Source of the DNA: Kordia jejudonensis
GTDB lineage: Bacteria; Bacteroidota; Bacteroidia; Flavobacteriales; Flavobacteriaceae
Reading direction: 5' to 3'
DNA length: 64,000 nt
NCBI RefSeq assembly: GCF_001005315.1
Contig: NZ_LBMG01000024.1
Location: 43,579-107,578 of the forward strand
Under the pieces are notes generated by a model. It was not told where the DNA came from. It searched no databases and was given only the letters and a program-made list of their open reading frames with translations. A program made the translations under genes and the position numbers. Each line of letters starts with the position of its first letter. Position 1 is the stretch's first letter. This document shows positions 47,325 through 54,476 of this stretch, one piece after another.

Positions 47325-47624
47325 TCATGATTCACTTTTTTTAATGAGTTGTTCCAAGGCTTCAATGTGTTTTTTAAACGCTAATTTTCCCAACTGTGTA
47401 GCGCTGTAACGTGTATTTGGTTTTCGTCCTATAAATTGCTTTTCTACCTTAATATATTCAACTTTTTCCAATGCTTTTGCATGACTTGCCAAGTTTCCGT
47501 CGGTGATAGAAAGCAACTCTTTTAGCATTTTAAAATCGGCAAACTCGTTTACCATCAAAATGGACATAATGCCCAAACGAATTCGGTGATCAAAAGCTTT
47601 ATTTATGTTTGTAATGATGCTCAC
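47325..47624 (-). CDS. Winged-helix transcriptional regulator (MarR/ArsR-like)
   Basis: 99 residues with a single winged-helix domain: DHRIRLGIMSILMVNEFADFK, then LLSITDGNLASHAKALEK (recognition helix) and a basic wing EKQFIGRKPNTRYSATQLG. This matches the DNA-binding domain of small flavobacterial regulators of the winged helix DNA-binding family. It is 5 bases after the membrane-protein gene and converges in regulation with creD. Most likely it binds the TACTTTG-CAAAGTA palindromes and represses both units, including its own. Confidence 0.85.
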   Translation of the reverse strand: MSIITNINKAFDHRIRLGIMSILMVNEFADFKMLKELLSITDGNLASHAKALEKVEYIKVEKQFIGRKPNTRYSATQLGKLAFKKHIEALEQLIKKSES

Positions 47625-47629
47625 AGTGT

Positions 47630-48256
47630 TTATTTAGTAGTTCTTTCAACTAATACGTACATCAATCCGCCATAAATGATGTGAAATACTCCAAATCCTA
47701 TTGCCCAAAAGTATAAACCATACCCAACATATTGAGTGGCAACTAATCCTAAAATAATATTGGCAAAGCCTAAAAATTTTACATGTCCAAGTGTAAATTT
47801 ACTCGCGTTTACACAAGCCAAACCGTAAAATATAAGTGTAATAGGAGCAATCAAGCCAATAAACCCTTTTTGTAAAATAATTAAGGCTAAAATTCCTCCA
47901 GTTGCCAACGGAATCAGAAAGTTGATTAATAACTTAATAGCAGTTTTATCAAAAATCTGCTCTCCATTTTTTCGTGCTTTTCGTTGTGTCAAAATAATTC
48001 CTGTCACAACTGCTAAAATAATTACGATGGCTGCAATGGCTAATAATTTGATGGTAATTTCATTCGAACTAACGTATGCTGTTCCTCTTTTAAGACCATA
48101 TACTTTTCCAATTTCTTGTCGTGCAAACCAAGCGCCAATCAACGCGTAAATTCCTGCCATGATGCCCGAAAGTCCGCTTAATGAGATGAATCGAGACGAT
48201 TTATTCATGAGATTTTTAATCTCTTTAATATCATTTAAGTAGTCTGATGAAGTCAT
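47630..48256 (-). CDS. Membrane protein cotranscribed with the regulator
   Basis: 208 residues from ATG 48256 (MTSSDYLNDIKEIKNLMNKS). A longer frame to 48307 would begin upstream of and run through the operator, so it is rejected. Six or so hydrophobic helices, with WFARQEIGK and RKARKNGEQIFDK loops. No named family was recognised. It is the first gene of the operon with the winged-helix regulator and may be a sensor or a target of it. Confidence 0.8.
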   Translation of the reverse strand: MTSSDYLNDIKEIKNLMNKSSRFISLSGLSGIMAGIYALIGAWFARQEIGKVYGLKRGTAYVSSNEITIKLLAIAAIVIILAVVTGIILTQRKARKNGEQIFDKTAIKLLINFLIPLATGGILALIILQKGFIGLIAPITLIFYGLACVNASKFTLGHVKFLGFANIILGLVATQYVGYGLYFWAIGFGVFHIIYGGLMYVLVERTTK

Positions 48257-48264
48257 ATTTAAAG

Positions 48265-48283
48265 TACTTTGAAATACAAAGTA
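48265..48283. promoter_or_regulatory. Palindromic operator upstream of the membrane-protein/regulator operon
   Basis: TACTTTG-AAATA-CAAAGTA, 8 bases before the ATG at 48256. The arms are identical to the creD site at 47145-47163. Confidence 0.75.
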
Positions 48284-48387
48284 AAATAAAAAAAAGATAG
48301 TACACAAATAAAAATCATTTTATTACACTTGATTATTTGGATGATTTCCATAACTTTAAAATCTTATAATTTTAAAAAAAGTATTGC

Positions 48388-49671
48388 TTGAATAAGATTT
48401 TCAAATATCTCAGAGATATTGGAAGATTAGAACCTTTCGAAATAAAAAACAGTAGCTTCACATTCTGCTTAGCGTCACCAAGTACGTATATATATGTGAT
48501 GTTTATGCTGTATTACAATCCAGGATTAATCATTCCGTATCACGGACAAGAAGTGTTTACCGCATTGTTTATGTTGGTAGGTTTAGTGCCCTATGTAAAA
48601 AGTAAATTTTTGAATGAAATTTATGGCTGGATTGTGTTTTGGACATTGATCATTTTTCAATATTACTTGACGTATACTACGGCGTTAAATAATTTTTCAC
48701 TCGATTATTTATTGGTAACCTATGTATTTATATTTGGTTCGGTATTATTATTGAGCAATCGACTTTTGGTCATATTATTCAGTGCTTCACAGTTGATTCA
48801 TTTGTCGTATCGTGTGTATTATTCAGACTTAGATCGAATGTCCGAAAGTGCCATTTTGGTTTCCATGAGCACAATATTTATTTTCTCCTTTTTAGTGATG
48901 AATGGGTTAATTCGATATCGAAAAAAGCTAGAATCGGTCAATGCAGATTTGGAAGATCGTATTCAACAACGTACGCTTGATCTTGAAAATAGAGCCAAAG
49001 AATTGTTGCGAAAAAACAAAGATTTAGAAGAGTTTGCTTATGTCGTTTCACACGATTTAAAACGTCCGTTACGAAACATATATACATTGACAGATTGGCT
49101 TACGGAAGATGAATCGCACAATTTAAACAAGGATACAAATAGAAGTCTCCGATTGATCAAAGAACAAGTGACACAAATGGATTTGTTGGTGGAAGGAATT
49201 TTAAATTATTCTTTGCAAATGGACACAGATCAAGTAGCTAAAATTGTGGATGCACAAACATTGGTAGAACGAATTATTACGGTAAACTCTCGTGAAAACG
49301 TCAAAATTAAGCTCGAAGATAAGTTGCCAAAAGTTAAGTTTAATGAATCACAATTGTTACAAGTTTTTCAAAATCTGATTCAAAATGCCATTAAGCATAA
49401 TGACAAAGAAGAAGTAGAAATTCATATTAATTATGAGTTGATTGATGATGTACATCAATTTTCAATTCGCGACAATGGTCCTGGTATTGAAGAAAAGTAT
49501 TTCAATAAAATATTTGAACTATTTCAAAAATTACAAGTAGAAACTGAAGTTGATTCTGTTGGAATTGGCTTGGCATTGGTCAAAAAAATTATAGAACGAA
49601 ATGGTGGAGAAATATTTGTTGAAAGTGAAATTGGAAAAGGGACAACATTCTTTTTTACCATTCAAAATTAA
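48388..49671 (+). CDS. Membrane sensor histidine kinase (paralogue A)
   Basis: 427 residues from a TTG start; no nearer ATG preserves alignment to its neighbour (GRLEPFEIKNSS near the start in both). Residues 20-180 hold about six helices. A short coiled coil follows, then the HisKA box EEFAYVVSHDLKRPLRNIY with the phosphorylated His, and the ATPase N box QNLIQNAIKHN, G1 DNGPGI and G2 GIGLALVKKIIERNGG. There is no receiver or regulator gene next to it. It senses through an unknown membrane domain. Confidence 0.9.
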   Translation: MNKIFKYLRDIGRLEPFEIKNSSFTFCLASPSTYIYVMFMLYYNPGLIIPYHGQEVFTALFMLVGLVPYVKSKFLNEIYGWIVFWTLIIFQYYLTYTTALNNFSLDYLLVTYVFIFGSVLLLSNRLLVILFSASQLIHLSYRVYYSDLDRMSESAILVSMSTIFIFSFLVMNGLIRYRKKLESVNADLEDRIQQRTLDLENRAKELLRKNKDLEEFAYVVSHDLKRPLRNIYTLTDWLTEDESHNLNKDTNRSLRLIKEQVTQMDLLVEGILNYSLQMDTDQVAKIVDAQTLVERIITVNSRENVKIKLEDKLPKVKFNESQLLQVFQNLIQNAIKHNDKEEVEIHINYELIDDVHQFSIRDNGPGIEEKYFNKIFELFQKLQVETEVDSVGIGLALVKKIIERNGGEIFVESEIGKGTTFFFTIQN

Positions 49672-49728
49672 TAGTGAAAGCACAAACTTTAAAGTCTTTT
49701 CTAAAAGCAGTTTGCTTTTTTTAACCAT

Positions 49729-51009
49729 ATGATTATAAATTTCCTCAAAGCGTTAGGAAGGCTCGAACCTTTCGAAATTAAGAATAGCAGTTTAACGCTT
49801 ATTCTTGGCGCGCCGAGCACATTTATATATCTGGAAGTTATGAAATATTACAATCCAGATTTGATCATGCCTTTTCATGGAAACATCATCTTTGCTGTTG
49901 TATTTTTAATTGTTGGCGTATTGCCGTATCTAAAAAAGGAATCCATCACTTCTCAATATGGCTGGTATGTGTTTATTTCCACGTTAGCATTTCAGCATTA
50001 CTTAACCTATGCAACAGGCTTAAATAACTTTTCGTTGGACTTTTTATTAGTTACTTACGTGTTTATTTTTGGTTCTGTGTTGTTATTAAGCAATCGAACA
50101 TTGGTCTTAGTTTACAGTGCTTCTGAGTTAATACACTTGTCATATCATGTGTTTAATTCTGAATTGGACAGCATAGCGGAAAGTGCTATTTTACTATCGT
50201 TAGGAACTATTTTTGTATTTTCTTTTTTGGTAATGAATGGTTTTATCAGATACCGAAAAAAGTTAGAATTTATCAATATTAATTTAGAAGATACCGTAAA
50301 ACAACGAACGCTCGCTATTGAAAACAGAGCCAAAGAATTATTGCGAAAAAACAAGGATTTAGAAGAATTTGCCTATGTAGTTTCACACGATTTAAAACGT
50401 CCGTTGCGGAATATGTATACGTTGACAGATTGGCTTACGGATGATGACGATAATGGTTTAGATGAAGAAGCTAACAAAAGTTTAGAATTGATTAAAGAGC
50501 AAATAACACAAATGGATTTATTGGTGGAGGGAATTTTAAATTACTCTTTACAAATGGACACGGAAAGAAGCATAAAAACAATTGATGTACAGCAGTTGTT
50601 AGAGAGAATTATTTCTGTAAACGCCAAAGAAAATATTCAAATTACCATAGAAAAAAAGTTGCCAAAAATAGCGTTTAATGAATCACAACTATTACAACTA
50701 TTTCAAAATCTCATTCAAAACGCTATTAAACACAACGATAAAGAAACGGTGAAGATTTCTATTGATTATGAGTTTGTTAACGAAGGTGTTCAGTTTTCTG
50801 TACGTGACAATGGTCCAGGAATTGCGCCACAATATCATGAAAAAATATTTCAGTTATTTCAAAAACTAGATGCAAATGCTAAAGGAAATTCTATAGGAAT
50901 CGGTTTGGCATTGGTAAAGAAAATCTTAGAACGTAATGATGGTAAGATTTGGGTAGAAAGTGTTGTGCAAAAACATACTACTTTCAAATTTGTAATTCCA
51001 AAAAAATAA
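49729..51009 (+). CDS. Membrane sensor histidine kinase (paralogue B)
   Basis: 426 residues, closely similar to the kinase just before it over the full length (MIINFLKALGRLEPFEIKNS; HDLKRPLRNMYTL; NLIQNAIKHND; GPGIAPQYHEKIFQLFQKL). The two arose by tandem duplication, with divergence mainly in the loops and the end. It follows by 57 bases, likely in one transcript. The next gene is a regulator of a different type, with its own promoter. Confidence 0.9.
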   Translation: MIINFLKALGRLEPFEIKNSSLTLILGAPSTFIYLEVMKYYNPDLIMPFHGNIIFAVVFLIVGVLPYLKKESITSQYGWYVFISTLAFQHYLTYATGLNNFSLDFLLVTYVFIFGSVLLLSNRTLVLVYSASELIHLSYHVFNSELDSIAESAILLSLGTIFVFSFLVMNGFIRYRKKLEFININLEDTVKQRTLAIENRAKELLRKNKDLEEFAYVVSHDLKRPLRNMYTLTDWLTDDDDNGLDEEANKSLELIKEQITQMDLLVEGILNYSLQMDTERSIKTIDVQQLLERIISVNAKENIQITIEKKLPKIAFNESQLLQLFQNLIQNAIKHNDKETVKISIDYEFVNEGVQFSVRDNGPGIAPQYHEKIFQLFQKLDANAKGNSIGIGLALVKKILERNDGKIWVESVVQKHTTFKFVIPKK

Positions 51010-51051
51010 ATAATCAAGCTTTTTCACACAATCAAATGTTATAAAATTCGT

Positions 51052-51059
51052 TACTTTTG
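51052..51059 (+). promoter_or_regulatory. Bacteroidetes -7 element (TACTTTTG)
   Basis: TAnnTTTG, 33 bases before the ATG at 51093. It overlaps the TTG at 51057 that a longer reading would use, so that start is rejected. Confidence 0.55.
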
Positions 51060-51092
51060 AGACGAATAACCAAAGAACTACTACCCAAATTT

Positions 51093-52898
51093 ATGTATAC
51101 ATTTCCCTTTAAAAAATGCAGAACACTACTTCTGTACATTCTTATATATTATATAACGTTTACTGCGTTAGCACAAGATGATACCACTAAAACTACAAAA
51201 TTAGATACTATTGCGTACAAAAACTCTTTAAAAGGGAAACCATTGCGTTCTCTTGCTTTGGAGTTATATGTAGAAAAAGGGAAAGATTCCTTAAAAGCAA
51301 GTATTATAGCTAACAATATCGAAAATGTATATATAAGTTCTGAAAGGCAAGAAGAAATAGCGGGAGCATATGTAACACTTGCAGTTTGGGAAAAAGCAAC
51401 AGGAAACACAGATAAAGAATTATCATTATTAACTAAGGGAATTAAAATCGCTAGAGAACTAAAAAACGATAGTATACTTTACTTAGGATTATTACGAAAA
51501 GGAAATGTTCATTTCGATTTAACAAACCATGAACTTGCTTTAAAATCGTATTACGAAGCTCTTAGCATAGCAAAAAAAGAAAAGAATAAAAAAAGAGAAA
51601 TCTTTGTAAAAAGCAATATTGCTTTGGTAAGAATGCAAGCGTATGATAGAATTGGCGCGATTGAACTTTTTCTCGAAATCATTGAAGAAATTAAAGAAGA
51701 TCCGAGTTTAGTAACTGCACAAGAAGAATTAGAAATCTACCTAAATTTGTGTGGTGTATATACATATCTTGAAGATTTTGATGCTGCAATTATTTATTGT
51801 GAAAAAGGTGCTGCTATAAAAGTTGATAAGCGAGATTCCATCGATGAAGTCCATTTTTTATCGTCTTTTGCAGAAATTGCCAGAGATAAAAAAGAATATG
51901 AAAAAAGTCATAAGCTTTTAGATGAAGCTGAGGAAATAATGAAAAAACGTGTTGGACACGAGAGTCTGGATTTATTCCTAAAGTTTTATAGAGGAAGGAC
52001 GTATTTTGATGAAAAAAAGTACCAGTTAGCAATTGATGAACTTCTAGAAATAGAAAAGATCAAAAACAAATATGATGTTGAAATTTTGAGCCTACAACAG
52101 ATGTACTATCTCTTGGCAAAATCATATCGAGAGTTCGGGAATAGAGATGAAGCTATGAAATATTATGATATAGCACAAGAAATTGGGAATAAGAATGATA
52201 AAAAACGAGATGAAATAAATAACAATCTAATAAAGAAATATGATCTTGTAGAGTTAAAAGATGAAGTAGAAGAATTGCAACGAAAATCTCAACGTACAAA
52301 GCTAATCTATATTCTAGGTATAACGTTATTAATTATTATTATAATAGGTTTACTAATATTCAATAAAAAACAACAGCAAAAAAATAAAGCACGTTTTGCC
52401 TTATTGATGCAACAACTAGAAGAAAAACGACAAAAAGGAAAACTCCGTACTGAAGTAAAACAGGCTGATCAAAAAACTGAAGCGATAGCTGCATCAAAAG
52501 AAGCTTCGGAAACACAGCCTGCTGAAATAGATCCAAAAATGGCGGAAATTTTAGAAAAACTTGAAGAATTTGAAGCAAAAGAATTATTCCTAAGTAAAGA
52601 CAGTACTTTGGTTGAAGTTGCTAAAAAAATTCAAACCAATACCACCTATCTTTCCAAAGTAATCAATACACACAAAGAAAAATCATTTACGTCATACATT
52701 ACAGATTTACGAGTCGATTATGCTATTGAACGTTTATCGCACGATCGTAAATTTAGATCGTTTACCATTGGCGCTATTGCACAGGAAATAGGTTTCAAAC
52801 GTTCGGAATCGTTCTCAAAAGCCTTCAAAGTAAAAACAGGATTATATCCTTCATACTTCATAAAAGAGCTTGAAAAACAGTTGAATAGCGAATCGTAA
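51093..52898 (+). CDS. Transmembrane TPR-AraC regulator, first copy
   Basis: 601 residues from ATG 51093. A signal or anchor helix (TLLLYILIYYITFTALAQ) is followed by about 330 residues of TPR-type helices, a single transmembrane helix (LIYILGITLLIIIIIGLLIF, about 420-440), a charged linker and a C-terminal AraC/HTH_18 domain (about 505-595). The HTH shows TLVEVAKKIQTNTTYLSKVIN and IGAIAQEIGFKRSESFSKAF, then KVKTGLYPSYF. So the TPR part should be outside the cytoplasm and the DNA-binding part inside: a one-component membrane regulator. It precedes three peptide genes, and its stop is 3 bases before the first palindrome. Confidence 0.88.
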   Translation: MYTFPFKKCRTLLLYILIYYITFTALAQDDTTKTTKLDTIAYKNSLKGKPLRSLALELYVEKGKDSLKASIIANNIENVYISSERQEEIAGAYVTLAVWEKATGNTDKELSLLTKGIKIARELKNDSILYLGLLRKGNVHFDLTNHELALKSYYEALSIAKKEKNKKREIFVKSNIALVRMQAYDRIGAIELFLEIIEEIKEDPSLVTAQEELEIYLNLCGVYTYLEDFDAAIIYCEKGAAIKVDKRDSIDEVHFLSSFAEIARDKKEYEKSHKLLDEAEEIMKKRVGHESLDLFLKFYRGRTYFDEKKYQLAIDELLEIEKIKNKYDVEILSLQQMYYLLAKSYREFGNRDEAMKYYDIAQEIGNKNDKKRDEINNNLIKKYDLVELKDEVEELQRKSQRTKLIYILGITLLIIIIIGLLIFNKKQQQKNKARFALLMQQLEEKRQKGKLRTEVKQADQKTEAIAASKEASETQPAEIDPKMAEILEKLEEFEAKELFLSKDSTLVEVAKKIQTNTTYLSKVINTHKEKSFTSYITDLRVDYAIERLSHDRKFRSFTIGAIAQEIGFKRSESFSKAFKVKTGLYPSYFIKELEKQLNSES

Positions 52899-52900
52899 TA

Positions 52901-52962
52901 ATCGTTATTTATAAATCACGACAAACATATCATACCATCGATTTCATTTTCTACTATATTTG
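52901..52962 (+). promoter_or_regulatory. Operator-promoter module of peptide gene 1
   Basis: A near-perfect 22-bp palindrome at 52901-52922: arms (A)TCGT and ACGAC around the core ATTTATAAAT. The -7 element TATATTTG is at 52955-52962, 53 bases from the TCG. The block 52941-52963 is base-for-base identical to 53342-53364 ahead of peptide gene 2. Predicted binding site of the AraC-type regulator encoded just upstream. Confidence 0.7.
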
Positions 52963-52991
52963 ATTTGAATAAACCCTAAAAATTGCATAAA

Positions 52992-53237
52992 ATGAAAAAA
53001 GAAAGAAAACTCAAGTTGGTCATGAACAAAATGAAAATTTCACAACTTACTGTATTGTATGGAGGTGCAGATCCTAATACAACAGTTGCATCAGCAGTGC
53101 TTTGTGCTACAGATAATCAAACTGCACCTCTAAATTGTAACATTTCACAAAATGGTACCTGTCCTGATCCAACCTCAGGAACAGGAGCTACAAAAACAAA
53201 TCAAAGCTTACAATGTATTATGTCTGCTCAATGTTAA
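52992..53237 (+). CDS. Cys-rich leader-type peptide 1 (RiPP-like precursor)
   Basis: 81 residues. Leader MKKERKLKLVMNKMKISQLT ending with VLYGG, as in Bacteroidetes natural-product and class I lanthipeptide-type precursors, then a core of 56 residues with five Cys and many Thr/Ser, containing TGATKTNQSL and ending SAQC, with Cys as the last residue. ATG 52992 is chosen over TTG 52983 because peptides 2 and 3 start at the same point. The promoter module lies upstream, with no modification enzyme nearby. Precursor identity is inferred from form. Confidence 0.7.
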   Translation: MKKERKLKLVMNKMKISQLTVLYGGADPNTTVASAVLCATDNQTAPLNCNISQNGTCPDPTSGTGATKTNQSLQCIMSAQC

Positions 53238-53301
53238 ACATTAAGCATTTTTTCTAATATACTTAGTATTTGTTGTCTTAGTCTTGATATGATTTTGAGT
53301 T

Positions 53302-53363
53302 GTCGTTATTTATAAATCACGACTAGCGCTGTAAAACGTAAATTTCATTTTCTACTATATTTG
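53302..53363 (+). promoter_or_regulatory. Operator-promoter module of peptide gene 2
   Basis: Palindrome at 53302-53323 with arms GTCGT and ACGAC around ATTTATAAAT (single mismatched base on each side of the core). TATATTTG is at 53356-53363. Spacing (53) equals that of module 1. Confidence 0.72.
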
Positions 53364-53393
53364 AAATCACATTAATTATTTATAATATACGAT

Positions 53394-53618
53394 ATGAAAA
53401 GAGAGAGAAAATTGAAACTAGCAATTAAAAAAGTGAGTATATCTAAACTGAATACTATTTTTGGAGCAGGTGGAGATCCTGTGCCTTCTGTTGATTTGCC
53501 ATGTGAGCTTACAACTATTGTAATAACAACAATAATTGGAGTCGATTGTAAGACTGGAGCAACAAAAACAAACGACAGCTTAGGAAATTGTATCGGTATT
53601 GGATCAAGAGAATGTTAA
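53394..53618 (+). CDS. Cys-rich leader-type peptide 2 (RiPP-like precursor)
   Basis: 74 residues. Leader MKRERKLKLAIKKVSISKLN, then TIFGAGG and a core with four Cys: LPCEL, VDCKTGATKTNDSL, GNCIG and a final REC with Cys at the last position. It shares the leader form and the TGATKTN(Q/D)SL core block with peptides 1 and 3, which points to one gene family made by duplication. It has its own operator-promoter module, so the peptides are separately transcribed or stepped. Confidence 0.7.
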   Translation: MKRERKLKLAIKKVSISKLNTIFGAGGDPVPSVDLPCELTTIVITTIIGVDCKTGATKTNDSLGNCIGIGSREC

Positions 53619-53666
53619 TTATTCAACTTTAATCTGAAAAAGTATTTAAGAAAAAAATTACTAGCC

Positions 53667-53699
53667 ATCTATTAAAATAGCAAACTTGTTTTAATAGAT
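53667..53699. promoter_or_regulatory. Inverted repeat before peptide gene 3
   Basis: ATCTATTAAAA (53667-53677) and TTTTAATAGAT (53689-53699), an 11-bp perfect pair. There is no T-run, so it is not a typical terminator. A degenerate -7 (TATATTCT) starts at 53730, about 47 bases from the centre. Compare the roughly 43-base spacing of modules 1 and 2: it may be a different or diverged operator, or the 3' hairpin of peptide gene 2. Confidence 0.45.
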
Positions 53700-53776
53700 T
53701 GGTAGTAGAGTACTATTGTCCCTAAATTCTATATTCTACTTAATATTAAATAAAATTAATTATTAAAAAATACTGT

Positions 53777-54022
53777 ATGAAAAAAGATAGAAAACTAAAA
53801 CTAATTGTAAATAAGATCAAAATATCAAACTTAAATCACGTATTTGGAGGAAATGGTAGCCGTGAAGAAACAGAGCGATGTGCCTACACTGATATATCTT
53901 GTGATACAAGATGTGTGGATACAAATACGAATCCAATCATAGAAACAGAATATTGCTGGACAGGAGCTACCAAAACAAATCAGAGTTTAGTAAGTTGCCT
54001 GAACAATTCAGGTGGTTGCTAA
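53777..54022 (+). CDS. Cys-rich leader-type peptide 3 (RiPP-like precursor)
   Basis: 81 residues. Leader MKKDRKLKLIVNKIKISNLN then VFGGNG, and a core with six Cys (ERCAY, ISCDTRCVD, EYCWTGATKTNQSL, SCLNNSGGC), with Cys as the last residue. It matches peptides 1 and 2 in leader and core block but has a different middle. A terminator follows 26 bases after the stop, closing this peptide cluster. Confidence 0.7.
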   Translation: MKKDRKLKLIVNKIKISNLNHVFGGNGSREETERCAYTDISCDTRCVDTNTNPIIETEYCWTGATKTNQSLVSCLNNSGGC

Positions 54023-54047
54023 CACTCTGCAATTATTAATTCTTCAA

Positions 54048-54079
54048 AACTCTCTAAGAATTACTTAGGGAGTTTTTTT
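54048..54079 (+). terminator. Rho-independent terminator of the peptide cluster
   Basis: AACTCTCTAAG (54048-54058) with CTTAGGGAGTT (one G-T pair), then seven T. The next 225 bases (54080-54303) hold nothing I recognise. Confidence 0.85.
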
Positions 54080-54305
54080 ATACCTAAAACCTAACATACT
54101 GAGTTAAGAAAAAATCTTTAGTATAATATATACTATAAAGTGCATAAATGCTTGAATTAAATTATTAAAAATATATCCTTTCTACGCAACCACAAATGGT
54201 ATGGAGCTTTATCAATACACGGAAAATATTCATTATTTTACGGTATAAAAATAAGGATATCATGTAGCAAAAGAAAAAATAAGTAATGGAACTTTCAAAA
54301 AGCTC

Positions 54306-54327
54306 CTCTCAATTTATAAAACACGAG
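54306..54327. promoter_or_regulatory. Diverged operator-like sequence upstream of regulator 2
   Basis: CTCTCA-ATTTATAAAA-CACGAG shares the ATTTATAAA core and the CACGA arm with the operators at 52901 and 53302 (about 16 of 22 positions). It is 170 bases before the regulator ATG, without a -7 at the same spacing. Confidence 0.4.
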
Positions 54328-54422
54328 TTCGGTTATTGTAGTACACCTATTTGATTATTAACAAACTAATGATATTTTCTAAAAGTTGACGGCAAAACAA
54401 TAGCGAAAATACAGGAAAACCG

Positions 54423-54430
54423 TTATTTTT
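54423..54430 (+). promoter_or_regulatory. Bacteroidetes -7 element (TATTTTTG)
   Basis: TAnnTTTG inside GTTATTTTTGATAAC, 46 bases before the ATG at 54477. It excludes the in-frame TTG at 54429 as the start. Confidence 0.5.
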
Positions 54431-54476
54431 GATAACCTACCTGCTCAAAGCACAAAATTTAAAGAAAATACCATAT

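Noticed and set aside
47630..48307. Longer start for the membrane protein at 47630
   Set aside because: It would translate through the palindromic operator; ATG 48256 lies just downstream of it.
51057..51092. Upstream TTG start of the first TPR-AraC regulator
   Set aside because: The TTG is part of the TACTTTTG promoter element; ATG 51093 begins the signal helix.
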